From: Rhodocollybia butyracea
Lineage: Eukaryota; Basidiomycota; Agaricomycetes; Agaricales; Omphalotaceae
DNA length: 64,000 bases
Assembly: GCA_015501585.1 (NCBI GenBank)
Contig: JADNRY010000013.1
Coordinates: 186,001-250,000 of the forward strand
Reading direction: 5' to 3'
Positions 21,013-32,960 of this stretch are shown here, in pieces (position 1 is the stretch's first letter; the number at the start of each line of letters is the position of its first letter). A program made the position numbers and the translations under genes. Below the pieces are notes generated by a model. That model made no database searches. It worked only from the letters and a program-made list of their open reading frames with translations, and was not told the origin of the DNA.

Positions 21013-22647
21013 ATGGTTGAAAATACTCCAGTTATCCGACCCCGAAGTTGTCTTGTCGTTGGTGGAGGTTCTGCTGGCTTGGTAACTCTGCGAAATCTTG
21101 TCGAAAAATCCAAGGGGCTCGGTCAGTTTGAGCATATTGAGCTCGTGGAACGCAGAGATGACGTCGGTGGAGTCTGGTAAGTGGTATTGCTCAAAAAATA
21201 CTGAAAGATCTAATCAACTTACAATTACAAGGTATCAAGATGAACCAATAATCACATCGGAAAATGATGCAAGTTCTACAGCGACCAGACCACAATGGCC
21301 TTCACCGGCTTATTCTGGTTTAATTGGAAATGTGCTACCCAAATTCCTCTCCTTCTCCGGATCACCTTTCCTTGAAACACCCAATCACCCCTATCAGCCT
21401 TTCCCTACTGCCGAGGAAACTTATCAGTACCTACGTGCATTTGCGGAGCCATACATTAAACAAGGAATGATACGCTTGAATACTGAAGTCTTGCGTGTAG
21501 AAGAGCAGCCAGAAAAGAAGGGATGGAAGGTCCGTGTCAGAGATTGGTCAATGAGCGAGAGTAATGAGGGCATGCCACTGGAAAAGGAGGAGATATGGGA
21601 TGCAGTGGCTATATGTGCAGGATACTATGATAAGCCGAATTGGCCTAATACTGAAGGTCTGGATATGGTGAGGAAAAGAGGCTTAGCGTTGCATGCCAAG
21701 TGGTGGAATGGGCCAGATGGATACGAAGGAAAGGTGTGTATTTGCAGCTTCTTGTTAGATTCACGGCTCATTATATCTTCTTGTGTTTTAGAGAGCTGTA
21801 ATCATTGGTAACGCCAATTCCTCCAACGATATCGCTGCACAACTTGCACCGGTAGCCCGGACGCCAGTCTATCGCAGTATGCGACGTGCCACACCAGCTT
21901 GGTTTCCAATCCTTCCTGATTCCCGCATCGAAAACGTCGGTCCAGTCAGCAAGTACATCATACAACCTGCCCAAGAGACTGACGAGGGTGCCGTCAACGA
22001 AAAAGTGACTGTAGTCCTCCAAGATGGGTCCAAAATCACCGACGTTGATGTTGTCATTCTGGGAACAGGATACTGTCCGAATCCTGATTTTGTGCATGTC
22101 CTTCCCGTGGACAAGGCGTATTCCAATACTCACGTCTCTATCATGTCTTACACGAACCCTATTCTCCCCCAAAACTAGACGTGTACCTTTCCTTCATCGC
22201 CATATTCTCTACGCCTACAATCCGTCTCTTGCGTTTATTGGTGCCATTCTTGCCATGACACCGTTTGTAGTGTCTGACGTGGCAAGTACATGGCTTACTC
22301 TTGCCTGGCTTGGTGAGGTTTCTTATCCTGTATCTATCGAAGAACGACTCGTATTCGATAAGACGCGGATTGCCCAGGTGGAAAAGATGATCGATGAGCT
22401 GAGCCAGCCCGCAGAAGAAGGTAAAGAGTTGGAAGCGCCGTCATCGTTTGTGACATATGGTTTTCTCGGGACAGGCGAGGGTGGGGAAGCTGACTATGCA
22501 AATGATTTGAGAAAAGATGTCGTTCGTGCTCGTCCGGAGTTGGACAAGGTCTTGCTTCTTTGGGACGATGAAACGATCAAAGGCAGGACGGAGATGTTCC
22601 CGACGAAATATGAGGCTCTGAAATGGGCTCAGATGCATTCTGTTTGA
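21013..22647 (+). CDS. Flavin-containing monooxygenase-like (FAD/NADPH), 4 exons
   Basis: Predicted 486-residue flavoprotein. Exons 21013-21176, 21232-21733, 21792-22117 and 22179-22647 join in phase. The FAD-binding Rossmann motif is 'CLVVGGGSAGLVTLRNL' near residue 13; 'ELVERRDDVGGVWYQDE' ends that half-domain as in FMOs. 'HAKWWNGPDGYEGKRAVIIG' then 'NANSSNDIAAQLA' is the NADPH-binding site, and 'DVDVVILGTGYCPNPDF' is the conserved ATG/GTGY region. The C-terminal part contains 'FLHRHILYAYNPSLAFIGA'. It likely oxygenates a soft nucleophile (N or S) on a small molecule; the substrate is unknown. An apparent stop after 'YTNPILPQN' is inside the third intron, not a lesion. Confidence 0.88.
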
Positions 22648-22700
22648 AAACTGTACTTGATTGTAACCATCTTCGTAGAGAAAAATACACATACTCGAGT

Positions 22701-23084
22701 TCATCTCGGGCCTTTTACCACAGGAACACACCGCACAAACTCCAAGCAGCCATGAATTCCGGCCTGATATGGTCCATGAGGCATACCTGGCAATCGATAT
22801 GCATATGCGCCAGGTCCCCACTCCTGCTCCAAAGTTAAGTCTCTCAAGCTCCCTTCAATTAAGATTACTTCCTCGATGTAGTCGTGTGTAATTACATCGT
22901 TGGAAGGAGATTTTGCATTTGGTTCAAACCATTGAACGACGGAGGATTCGCCTGGATTCGAGAAGTTAAGTTGGTGTTCCCAAATTCCTGGAGCAATAGA
23001 GTGCCAAGGATAAGCCTCCGTTGCTGAGGCTCCTTGCTTGGGACGAGGAGGCATAGATGAGAACTCTTTCTGTGAAAAGCTCAT
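22701..23084 (-). CDS. ChrR-like cupin domain protein
   Basis: Single-exon protein of 127 residues forming one cupin beta-barrel: 'YPWHSIAPGIWEHQLNF', 'SSVVQWFEPNAK', 'THDYIEEVILIEGSLRDL' and 'YAYRLPGMPHGPYQAGIHGC'. The His and Glu pairs ('THDYIEE', 'MPHGP') are the metal-ligand pattern of the ChrR cupin group, so it probably binds a divalent metal. Function in fungi is not established. It converges on the monooxygenase at only 53 bases, so the two 3' ends probably overlap. Confidence 0.78.
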   Translation of the reverse strand: MSFSQKEFSSMPPRPKQGASATEAYPWHSIAPGIWEHQLNFSNPGESSVVQWFEPNAKSPSNDVITHDYIEEVILIEGSLRDLTLEQEWGPGAYAYRLPGMPHGPYQAGIHGCLEFVRCVPVVKGPR

Positions 23085-23178
23085 TAGAGTAAGCGCTAAC
23101 GATCGATGTGTGGGAACTTTTTTGAGATATGAGCGTTAGTAGACTTGTTCTACACTACGGATAAATTTTTGCTGAGAT

Positions 23179-26100
23179 ATGGCCCGAGGAAGAAGAGGCA
23201 ACAATAACAACGAGGATTTTCGCGGGGGACACTCTCGTGGATCTCCCCGAGGAAATGGCAACCGTGGCGGGCGAGGATTTCGAGGACGAGGCAGAGGAGG
23301 CAGAGGACGTGGAGGAGGCTACATCCCTTCAGAAGAAACAGATTTTGTGCTACAAGTCTGGGATAACAACAGTATGCCTTTTCAACTTCTTATCTACAAT
23401 GTTATCTAGGTCTAATCCATATTCTAGACTCGTATTCGCCTCATCGAGGATCTGGACGTGGAAGAGCTCGAGGAGGTGGCCTTGGCTTTTCGCCTGAAGG
23501 ACCGAGTCATAGAGGATACGATTCACCTGGAAAACGTGGCCGAGGACGAGGCAGAGGACGGGGTGGCTTTGACAGTCCTCGAAATGGCTCTGATTCAAGA
23601 GCAGTTCATCCCAATGCACCGCTATCGATGCTTCTAAGACCGCTGCTACGACCGATTGTTTTCGTTCCGGCCACCAAGGACAGATACCTGTTCCAAGCCG
23701 AAGAAGAACTCATCCAACCAATCGTAGAGGAAGCGGGTACTTGTTTTTATTCGAGATTCCAAACTTTTTATGAATCATTTTATCAGGAGCCGAAGAACAG
23801 AGTCATGTACCGACAGCAGAGCGCGTCGCACGTTTGTTCAGCGGTAACTTTAGGCCTCCGATACCGGATAGCCTGGGTGATTCGAATGAGAATACAGAAG
23901 GCTTGGAAGAGATTGATTTTTCTGACGTTGGGAAGTTTCAAGAAGCGGTAGATAACATTGCTTTGACAACAAATATGGTAAAAAAAGAGCCTCTCGTAGA
24001 AGAGAGCTTCTCTGGGAAGATTAACTTCAAACCTGTTAACTCTGAACAGGATACAGTCATGGATGACCCTGATCAGTCCAATTTCGTTGTCGTTGATTCT
24101 GCTGCAGTCATCACTACTAGTACCACCATGGAAGACGCAGATGCCGAAATCAACCACGTTTCCTCGACTATCCAGTCTATCGCAATACAAGACAACCAAC
24201 CAACCGAGGTTCAGGATACGCCTGTCTTTTTTGTTGACACTGATCCATCTGCCTCCCGATACGAAAGCGACGACGTCCCGATCTCTGATCGTGTCCAAGG
24301 TCCAGCTCTAGGCTTTTCGGATGACGATGATATAGTCGTCTACGTCGCGCCTCACCCTCGATCAGGTAGAATTGTAGCTAATTCCGAACCAAGCGCCGTA
24401 CCTCCAACAGAAATACATACCACATCTGTCTTGACGGGCTTACCCATTGGAATGGTCCCCCCCGCTGGTCCAGCACCGACAATCGACTCTATATCATTCT
24501 TTTCTTTGAATCCTACTGCTCACAAAGACTCCACCAAAGATTCCGAAAAAGCTACGAGCACCTCATCTCTACACCGCCCGCCGATATTCACCTCCACAAA
24601 GCAACAAACCCCTTTCAAACTCAAATCGCGTCAGCGTGGTCAATGGGCTGTAAAACGTAAGGGAGTTGGCTCCTCCTTCGCTTCTCGAGGGGCCAATGTC
24701 TCTGAAGCTCAGTTGACCAATTGGAATCGTCGGGATCCCAGGAAAAATGAACAGAGACGTGGAGACTCCGATGTTGATTGGGGTGACGAGGATTCCGACG
24801 AGGACGGTTGGGAGGACGCTAGCACTGATGACGATGGTATTATAAAGTTGGACGATGCGAAAGAAGAAGAAGTCCATGTCGTTAACGTTGGCGGAAGGTT
24901 AGATGTCGGGGCAAGTGTGAGGTCGCGGAAAGGGATCAGCTCTGGTGCTGCTGAGGGGATGGACGTTGATCCTGAACTGGAGCTTGATGTGGATGCACTG
25001 AGACGGTTCGCGGAGGGGATGAGTCCCATCGGAAGCAAACATGTCACTATGAATGATATTGCCGATGAGGAGAGAATGCGGGAGGAAGACGAGGACGATC
25101 TAGATATGGATACAAGCGACGATGAAGATGACGACGATGACGACGACGACGATGACGAAGTAGAGAAAATCCTTGATCTCGAGGAGAGAATGCTCATCGC
25201 GGAACCTGGAGAGGAAGATGAAGATGAATCATCTGAAGACGACGACGGCGACAATCAGAGCCCCAAATCTAGCTTCCAAGCTCGGCTCGAACGACTTCGC
25301 AAGGGAGCCCATAATGATGCTAAAGGAAAAGGAAAAGCTCGAGATGTGGATGACGATGACGACGACGACGATTGGGCTTTGAATCGTACATGGGCCGAGG
25401 CTGATGATGATTTCATTGCCCATATGCATGTATGTCCGCGCCGAGTTTGGCATCTGATGATAACTCACATTATCTGTCTTCTGTCTAGGACATTCTTGAC
25501 GAGGATGAAGATATTATCAGTGGTAGGGACCGAAAGGCCAAGAAACAGATTTTCCGAGCTGTTTATAATGGCGACTTTGAGGAGGTGAAGCCCGCTCGTA
25601 AGTACCCATCGTTTAGTCTCATTCAAACAGATTAGTTTAGTTTCTGGTAGGAAAAGTCAAAGACAAATACAAAGACCTGCCTGCGGACCTCGCTGCCCTC
25701 TGGAACAAGGATCGAGCCAAGAAAGCCCTCTACAAACAAGAACGTGAACTTGAACGATTAGCCGCCGCCGCCGATCCTCTCACCAAAAAGAAAGGCGGCA
25801 AAAAAGGTCGAAAAGCTATGCTCGCAGCTGCCAATTTTGATCCTACCATTACCGTCATTCCTAATCGAGTCATCGACATGACCACCCTCGTCCAACAAAT
25901 CCAGCGATTCATCGATGACATCGGAGGTCCCAATACTATGTCTCTTCCTCCTGCGAACAAACAGACAAGGAAGAATATCCACGAACTGGCAAATGCGTTC
26001 AATTTGAAGAGTCAGAGCAAAGGAAAGGGCGAGGCGAGATATACGACGCTGACAAAGACAACAATGTCGGGAATGAGAGTAAACCGGCAGAAGGTTGCGA

Positions 26101-26425
26101 AGATTGTCAGGAGGAGTGGGGGTGATACAGGGTTTGTCGGAGGGTCGGATGTTTGGAAGAAGTTTGCTCAACGAAGTCAGATGCCGAAGCATAGAGAAGG
26201 TGATGAGGTCGGAAAGGTAATTTGTCGCTGTCCGTTTGCTTTACTCTCCACTGATGTCCTTTGATTTAGACTGCTCCAAAAATTGACGAGACAAATATCG
26301 GGTTCAAGATGCTGGCTTCCATGGGATGGACAGAGGGTGATTCGATTGGATTGAGTGGTGGTTTACAAAATCCTCTTACGGCTGTCATTAAGCACACAAA
26401 GTTGGGTCTTGGAGCCACAAAATAA
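23179..26425 (+). CDS. SQS1: SQS1-like splicing factor with R3H and G-patch domains
   Basis: A nuclear RNA-binding protein; yeast Sqs1/Pfa1 stimulates the helicase Prp43 in ribosome biogenesis and splicing. The protein starts with an RGG-rich region from 23179 ('RGGRGFRGRGRGGRGRGG'), split by a GT-AG intron to a second RGG block, then the N-terminal body 'EEELIQPIVEEAG' to 'RVARLFSGNF'. A long acidic, low-complexity region follows with Asp runs at about 25120-25160, then 'IFRAVYNGDFEEVKPA', the 'ADLAALWNKDRAKK' helix, the R3H part 'DPTITVIPNRVIDMTTLVQQ' to 'MSLPPANKQTRKNIHELA', and a last exon with the G-patch 'GFKMLASMGWTEGDSIGLSG' to 'KLGLGATK'. Six exons join in phase with no lesion. Confidence 0.9.
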
Positions 26426-27245
26426 AATTAGATAAACTTTTAGACATACATACTTTTTTATGGGGGTCTAATGCACGATCTTATACTATGTGATCAGGTA
26501 CTGAGCTAGCCTTACTCTACTCTAGAGGCCTGCTACCATCCCTGTCCTGGCCTGGCAGTCTACCTTCTCTTCGGGAGTTGAGCTCGCTGCCTGTGCCGGT
26601 ACAGGGACCGGCCGTTTCCTTTATGGGACCGCAGGCAGTTTATGTACTGTCTAGGCCGTGTATATCTATCTATCTATCTACAAATCTAAAAATTTGGAGC
26701 ACTAAAAAATTTGAAGAAATTGAGCGGAATAACAATATCAAATTGGAATATGAAATGCGAAAACGAAGCTCGCCATGAAGCTGGAAAACATTATCGAGTC
26801 GATAAAACAAATCAAGGAGAGTCAAGTGTTAAGTGTATCTCGCGTCCGCGTCCGTAAAAGGTTTGTTGGAACTCAATTGACACCCCAAAACGTGCTTTGT
26901 CATGAAGTTGAGTAGCACTGGCAAGTAGTCAGTAAATCATTATTGATGTATTTTCCTTTCTTGTACCGATTTTTCGACAGGTTCTGGGGGTGTTGCACAG
27001 TATCGGAAGTAGACTAAACGACTCCATGATTATTTGGACTAATTTAACATTTACGACTATTATGATTCGCTGAATACTGTCCTAATCTTCTTCAAGTTGG
27101 GGCTCTCCGAGTCATTTATATAGTATGTACATGATACGTACTAGGCCTTGTGGTAGATAACTTCAACAACTAGAAAGGTGCCGTCGGTCAATGATAGTCT
27201 CCGGAAGACGAGGGCCTCTCACATTCTTCTGCTTTCATCGCTTGT
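26426..27245. other. 820-bp intergenic region, no gene seen
   Basis: Includes a (TATC)n microsatellite at about 26662-26680 and a GC-rich imperfect inverted repeat near 26590-26635 (CTGCCTG against CAGGCAG). No coding features. Confidence 0.6.
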
Positions 27246-27556
27246 TCAAGGGGTCGGGGCAAAGAGAGCCACCGTCGCGCAAGTGGCCGAGCACGTACCC
27301 AAAGCCGCATTACATCCCAAAACGGCAACTGGGGCAGCAGCAGCGGCAATGACCGTCCCGAACGTGAATCCTGCCGCAGCGTAGCATGCTACAGCCATCG
27401 TGTTGCAGCCTACGAGTCAAAGGTCGTCAGTAAAGTGTTATCGATGCTACGAGTATGCTGAGGCTCACCGGTTTGGCATAGACCGTAAGCTATGGGACCA
27501 GCTACGGCACCTTGAAGGCCCACAAGGACCGAGAGTACGGGCATTAAAAAACGCAT
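27246..27556 (-). CDS. Small secreted cysteine-rich protein, zygote-specific-like family, 2 exons
   Basis: An 83-residue protein not visible as a single open frame. Exon 1 (27556-27469) encodes a signal peptide, 'MRFLMPVLSVLVGLQGAVAG', and 'PIAYGLCQTG'; after a 59-nt intron, exon 2 (27409-27246) gives 'CNTMAVACYAAAGFTFGTV', an Ala-rich stretch, 'VLGCNAALGTCSATCATVAL' and 'APTP' stop. The pattern GPIAYGxCQxGC, CYAAAGxxFGTV and the paired C-x6-C-x3-C near the end match a family of small fungal secreted proteins annotated as zygote-specific class V proteins. There are six Cys in the mature part, enough for three disulfides. Function is unknown in the family. Confidence 0.85.
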
Positions 27557-29159
27557 GTTATCGAGGGTTTGTTGAACAGGCACTGGCAGTGGTGGTAATA
27601 GTTAGTGGGGTGGGGGTGGATACGTAGTAGGCGGTGTGTGGTCGATCTTATAGACCTTAAATTAGCGCCAGTATAGTGCATTGACAGAACCTTGTTGTTG
27701 TACGCTACAGTATGGATTATAGAATTTTCTACGCTCTTCGACGCTCTTCTACACCCTGATCTGGCATGAGGTTGAGCCTACCTAGACCCATGAGGTAGAA
27801 CCTTCTCTGACCCATGAGGTTGAACCTTAGTTGAACCTACAGTTGCTCTATCCCCGGTCCCGGAACTACTTATCATATGGGCAGGGGAGCTGCTGTCTGA
27901 CACTGTACAGCGATTTTCCAGTAGTTTGTAGTAGATTACTGGCCGTGCATGCATCCCAAGACCCTGACATCGTGCATAGGCGCCAATTACCATTCCCAGT
28001 ACAAAGGGTGGAAGAGATCACACGGCCAGACGCGCAACAGACACGATCAAGATTCTGATGAAAAATCAAGACTTATACCGATTCGGGACCAAAGACCTTC
28101 AAAGATGTATATCTCTCCTCTGGAGCTGACCGATCAGTACAACAAGCATGACTGTGGTGCTTCATAAGTATCCCTGCCATGTCCCTCAGACCCTATCTTG
28201 TTCATAGTAATAAAATTGTATCAGCTATGTGACCCCCTACGGACCTAAGCTTACATTTGGCGCCGGTACTATAATTTATTTTCTTACTGCAATCATCTAG
28301 CTTGTACATCTTCTATTTCTGTAAGAGAACAAGGCGGTGGTGATAGTGTAACTGACGTGGTCCCACTTAGGAACAGTCGGGACGGATTGCTTACGGTCTA
28401 AGGTTAACGAATCAGAGCCCTTACAAAAATGGAAAGACGGTGTCCAATGATTACCTCTGTGAATGGACGTGCCAAAAAAACTTCCTTGGAGTGGTCTCAT
28501 TACAAGGATTGGATGCTGTCCTACTTTCAGCGTCACTTCAAGTTCTACGAGAAAGCACCCCATCCTGACAAAACCTCAGAGTCAGTGAATGAAGAGTCAT
28601 GATGGTTAATTGGATTAGTATATGCCTCCATAAACACCTCCCCGTCGGCTGTCGGGGGGCATTGTGTGCCAAGCGGCTTCAACCACCTACTGCAGCAACG
28701 CCTGAGGCAGAAGCACGGAATCCGGATGATTTTAAATGGGACTGCACCGCACTATATAAGGGCAGGTTTGGTATAGACGCACCTGCGTACGGCTACGCGG
28801 TCTTATAGGTATTGCCCTCTGGTGTAAATTCTATCTTTGGGGAAACCACTTGGAAGGTGTAACATACAAAGTCGATGATTTTAGCAACGCAAATTCGAAC
28901 GAGGAGAAACAAAGAGCCGAAACAAATGTTAGACAAAAGACGGCTGACTCACTGAGTGAAGCGAAGTAAAGCACTTCTTGATTCTCAACAAAATTGTACA
29001 GAAACATCGTAAGATATAAAACTACTAGTAGCAGGTTCAAAATATGAAAAACCGACACAACAAGTTCAAGTTCAAGTCTCAAACCTGATGTGTAAGTAAG
29101 TAGATCAAGAAAAGAATGTAATTAACAGTGAGAGCTGGATAGCCAAAAGGACATCACGA
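27557..29159. other. 1.6-kb intergenic region with a short tandem repeat
   Basis: No gene recognised. It holds three imperfect 24-bp tandem copies at 27762-27833 (listed separately). Open frames at 28297-28563 (minus) and 28599-28808 (plus) lack family features. Confidence 0.5.
27762..27833. repeat. 24-bp tandem repeat, three copies
   Basis: Copies at 27762-27785, 27786-27809 and 27810-27833, with consensus near ACCCATGAGGTTGAACCTT. The second and third share 20 of 24 bases by eye; the first is more diverged. Confidence 0.75.
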
Positions 29160-30046
29160 TCAGTTGGCAGTGGGGACAGCATTCGTATCTTCCTTGGGAG
29201 CGACTTTCTCGTCGATGATGTAGACAGGAGGAGCGACGAAAATTTCCTCGGCATCATGTTGGTTAGGAATAGGAAGATATTCGCTTTCTTGCTTGTCACC
29301 TCTGATGGCTCGAAAGGCGACGACGGTGAGGACCCAGAACATCCTAAGGAGGACACCTAGACCACATCCTGTACAATGTATTAGTCTTATTTATGGTCGA
29401 GCATAAGGGTATTGAAACTTACCGATAACGAAAGCCATAGCACGACCCTCCCAAGGGCTGAGAGAGGCAAGTGCAAAGTGCAGCCTCTTGAAGAAACAGG
29501 CCTCCCTACCACTCTTACCATGGAGGTGACCCTTGGAGTGGTGCCCGTGTACTTTCGGGTGCTGCTGATAGATATGAACTCGTCCTCCTCCTTCTTCCAT
29601 CTTCAGCTCATCGTCAGAAGGTTCTTTCTCATGATGATGGTGATCATGATGTTTGTGATGTTTGTGATGCTCCTCGCCGTGTTTCTCGGAATCAAAGTGA
29701 GGTTTATGGGTTTCGATGAGAGGCATTCCTAGAGCCGCACGGAAAGCGTTGGATAGCTCCGCAGCCTTTTGGCGGAATCTTCCACCACGGGCGCCTGTAC
29801 AGCCGTGGTGAGTACCATTCATAATCATGTGGACATTGGGAGTATGAATGCGCGCAACAGCCTCATTGGAGCTAGACTGGGTGCTTGCAGGAGCTTCTTG
29901 GGGAATCCAAACAACACGCAGAGGATTGGCGGTGGCCTGGACTGTAAAGAGAAAACGTGTAATAAGCAGACTGATTGCACAAAATACGAAGATAACGCAC
30001 GGAGGCCACCGCTAGCGATGATGAGAGAGAGAGCAGATATTCTCAT
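29160..30046 (-). CDS. His-rich single-pass secretory-pathway membrane protein, 3 exons
   Basis: Predicted 257 residues from exons 30046-30001, 29941-29423 and 29368-29160, all GT-AG and in phase. A signal peptide 'MRISALSLIIASGGLLQATA' is followed by a lumenal or outside domain with 'THHGCTGARGGRFRQKAAEL' and a striking His/Lys/Glu-rich stretch at about residues 105-130 ('EEHHKHHKHHDHHHH'). 'ALASLSPWEGRAMAFVIG' leads into a TM helix 'GCGLGVLLRMFWVLTVVAFR' and a tail of about 50 residues. The 'SPWEGRAMAFVIGCGLGVLL' block resembles a recurring agaricomycete family, from memory. The His stretch suggests metal binding; function is not known. Confidence 0.8.
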
Positions 30047-30770
30047 GAGATTGTTCTATTCGAGAAGATTTGGATTATAAGTGTGTAGTGGTAGAGTGAA
30101 GAGAGTAATTTAAGTAACTAGCTGCGGTGGCGATATCAGATTTGTCATCGTGACTAGTTGTTCTGGCGAGTGAGTTGGAGCCGTTGTCGGCACAGCCTTT
30201 TCCAGCGGCTGTACTGTGCCGGAGAGCGGCTACCAGCTCACCGACCGGCGCCGGCCGGCCACTCATTTGGGGCTGGTGCGCCAGGCATTGGCGCTTTATC
30301 TTATCTAATATCTTATCTTATAGTTCATCTAAAGCTCGAGCTTTCGCTCCCTCTCTCACCCCGAGAAACCGGCAGTGGTGTGAGGCCAGTGAGTTGTCTA
30401 ATCATGTACGCAATACAGGTTCGAACTTCGGATATGAATCCCTCGAGGCTTCTCCCCATCTGCCGGCTGCAGCAACTTCAGGCAGCTTCCCGAAGATACA
30501 TTTATCGGTGTTTATCCTAAACCCAGTTAAACACTTTGCGAGAACACTTTCTGATAAGAAGTTGTAAGAGCGTAATGGCTGCTCTGTATCTTGTATGAAT
30601 ATCTTATCGTATATCCTCCGGGCTACGGACGCGAAAAGCCAGGGAGCCATTGTGATCGGTGTCAGGACGGGCGGAACTTCGAATAACGATGTCATACTAC
30701 CCGTGTCTCTCCCTTCTTAACCACCATTGTCCAAAACTTTTCTCCCACATCAACTCTCAACTCTACAACT
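30047..30770. other. 720-bp intergenic region, likely divergent promoters
   Basis: Lies between the divergent His-rich protein and aminotransferase genes. Holds a GC-rich self-complementary patch (GGCGCCGGCCGGCC near 30246) and an imperfect ATCTTAT repeat at about 30297-30321. Confidence 0.55.
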
Positions 30771-32960
30771 ATGGCCCCATCTCTAACAACTCCCCCAACC
30801 AATGGACACGCTGCCCAGATCGCCAGTATCAAGGCCAAAGCCAACGCCCATACTATAAAGCCCAGTGTGCCACATGTAAGCTCGGCCGACCTTATCCAAA
30901 TGGAAAACGAATATGGTGCCCACAAGTAAGTCGAAAGGAAAAAGACACCCACGTTTTCGTTTGGGTCCTTTTTATACCTTTGCTGAGTCAATTTCGCCAT
31001 TAGTTATCATCCATTACCAGTCGTATTTGAGCGCGCTCAAGGGCCAAGTGAGTGCTTTTTGCTACTGAAGTACTGACCTGATAATCACATATTAATCATT
31101 CAACAGAGTCTGGGACCCAGAAGGCAATGAATATATTGATATGCTTTCAGCATATTCGTATGTCGTCTATTTTCCCAGACCTTATCTGTGCGCTAATTTG
31201 GAACTCTAGAGCTGTGAACCAGGTCAGTATCTTCTATCCCAAGTGCTTGCCAACAGTCGACGGTGTCATTTGACAAACTGTTATTGCTGCAAGTGTCGTC
31301 GATCTCCCTTTCGGATGTCCCGGAAGAGGCTTCAGCGGGCCCTGATAAGGTTTCAAGATCCCCTCTGGAGTAGACTTTCGAGTTTATCTTCTGCATTTCC
31401 TTCATTCTCAACCCCATAACTAACGTCGAGTCTTATCTAGGGCCACTGTCACCCCAGGATCACCGCCACTCTTATTGAACAATGCCAGAAACTTACGCTT
31501 TCATCTCGAGCATTCTATAATAGCGTATTCGGACAATTCGCTAAGCAGATCACTGAAATATTCGGGTACGACATGGTCCTGCCCATGAACACCGGTGCTG
31601 AAGCCGTCGAAACGTCTCTCAAGCTTGCCAGAAAGTGGGCGTATATGAAGAAGGGTGTTCCACATGGAAAGGCTAGAATTCTGAGTGTGGAGAACAATTT
31701 CCATGGCCGAACCCTTGGAGTTATCAGGTGTTTACTAACCATTATTCGGACATTTGGCTTGTTCTAAACCCTTCTCAGCATGAGCACTGATCCCGAAAGC
31801 CGTACAGGATTTGGTCCTTTTCTCGAAGGTGTCGGACCAACATTCGTTGACGGAAGCGAGGATCATACCGTCCGATTTGGTGTTGCGGAAGACATCGAGC
31901 GAGCACTTGAACTGCATGGAAAGTATATTGCCGCGGTTCTCGTCGAGCCAATTCAAGGAGAAGCAGGGTATCTATCTTCTCCCATTTTTCCTGTTCTATG
32001 TTTTTGACATCTCCTCAGCATCGTGGTACCAGAAGCTGGATATTTGACACGAGTGCACGCTGCATGCAAAAAACACAACGTTCTGCTCATTTGTGATGAA
32101 ATCCAAACGGTCCGTTTTTCTGAATCTTCTATTCGCGTTGGTTGAATGTTCGTGTATCTCATTCAGGGTTTGTGCCGTACGGGAAAAATGCTTGCATCTG
32201 AATACGATAATATCAGACCAGATGTTGTGCTTCTTGGCAAAGCTCTATCGGGCGGTAGTACGTGATTCCTTTCGTCCCTATAATATTTTCATTCTTATGT
32301 TCTGCGTTATTGTCGCTGGTCAGTGTACCCCGTTTCGGCAGTTCTTGCAGACCGCGATGTTATGTTATGCATCAAGCCTGGTGAGCATGGAAGTACCTAT
32401 GGCGGGTGAGTGGCTTCGTAATATACCATCTCATCTTCATCTCATATGTTTATTCTTGGCAAGAAACCCGCTTGGGTGTGCGGTTGCAATGACTGCATTA
32501 CAAGTGCTTCAAGATGAAGGGCTCGCTGAACGTGCTATGTACTTGGGTGAAATATTCCGATCATCCGTATCCGCTCTTAAATCTCCGCTGGTTCAAACCA
32601 TCCGAGGCAGAGGTTTACTCAATGCCGTGGTAATCGATGAATCTAAGAGTATCAAAAAGAGGACGGCTTGGCAATTGTGCTTGTTGCTAAAGAGCCGTGG
32701 AGTATTGGCCAAACCTACCCACGTTAACATGTAAGCAAACCTCAATCTTCCTGTGAGCGGACCTCCCTGACTTGACGCCAAGAATTCGGTTTGCTCCCCC
32801 TTTGGTGATATCGGAAGAGGATTTGTTGAAGAGCGTTCGGATCATTGGAGAATGCTTGAACGACCTTGACAAGGTGCTTTTTGCTCTCTCCGTGGTTTAT
32901 CTAATCATTTACATATCTCTCTACCTACAGTTAGATGTGATTCCCGGGGAAGGACTTTGA
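30771..32960 (+). CDS. CAR2: Ornithine aminotransferase (ornithine--oxo-acid transaminase)
   Basis: PLP enzyme that converts ornithine and 2-oxoglutarate to glutamate-5-semialdehyde and glutamate in arginine catabolism, cytosolic in fungi. About 450 residues over some ten short-intron exons, which I followed in phase to the stop at 32960. Landmarks in order: '[20 protein letters not shown]', 'QGHCHPRI', '[19 protein letters not shown]' (PLP phosphate site), '[20 protein letters not shown]', '[13 protein letters not shown]', '[16 protein letters not shown]' (Asp pairing with PLP), '[14 protein letters not shown]' (Schiff-base Lys), '[18 protein letters not shown]' and '[13 protein letters not shown]'. 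No catalytic residue appears to be missing. The start at 30771 gives '[16 protein letters not shown]', usual for this family. Confidence 0.93.

Noticed and set aside
22150..22180. In-frame stop in the flavin monooxygenase suggesting a pseudogene
   Set aside because: A GT-AG intron at 22118-22178 removes it and joins 'VDKA' to 'RVPFLHRHILYAYN' in phase.
24709..25254. Long minus-strand Ser-rich open frame
   Set aside because: It is the antisense of the Asp/Glu-rich part of SQS1; the composition follows from GAC/GAT repeats.
30230..30260. Hairpin terminator or origin at the GGCGCCGGCCGG patch
   Set aside because: Short GC palindrome without flanking features; such sites are not diagnostic in fungi.
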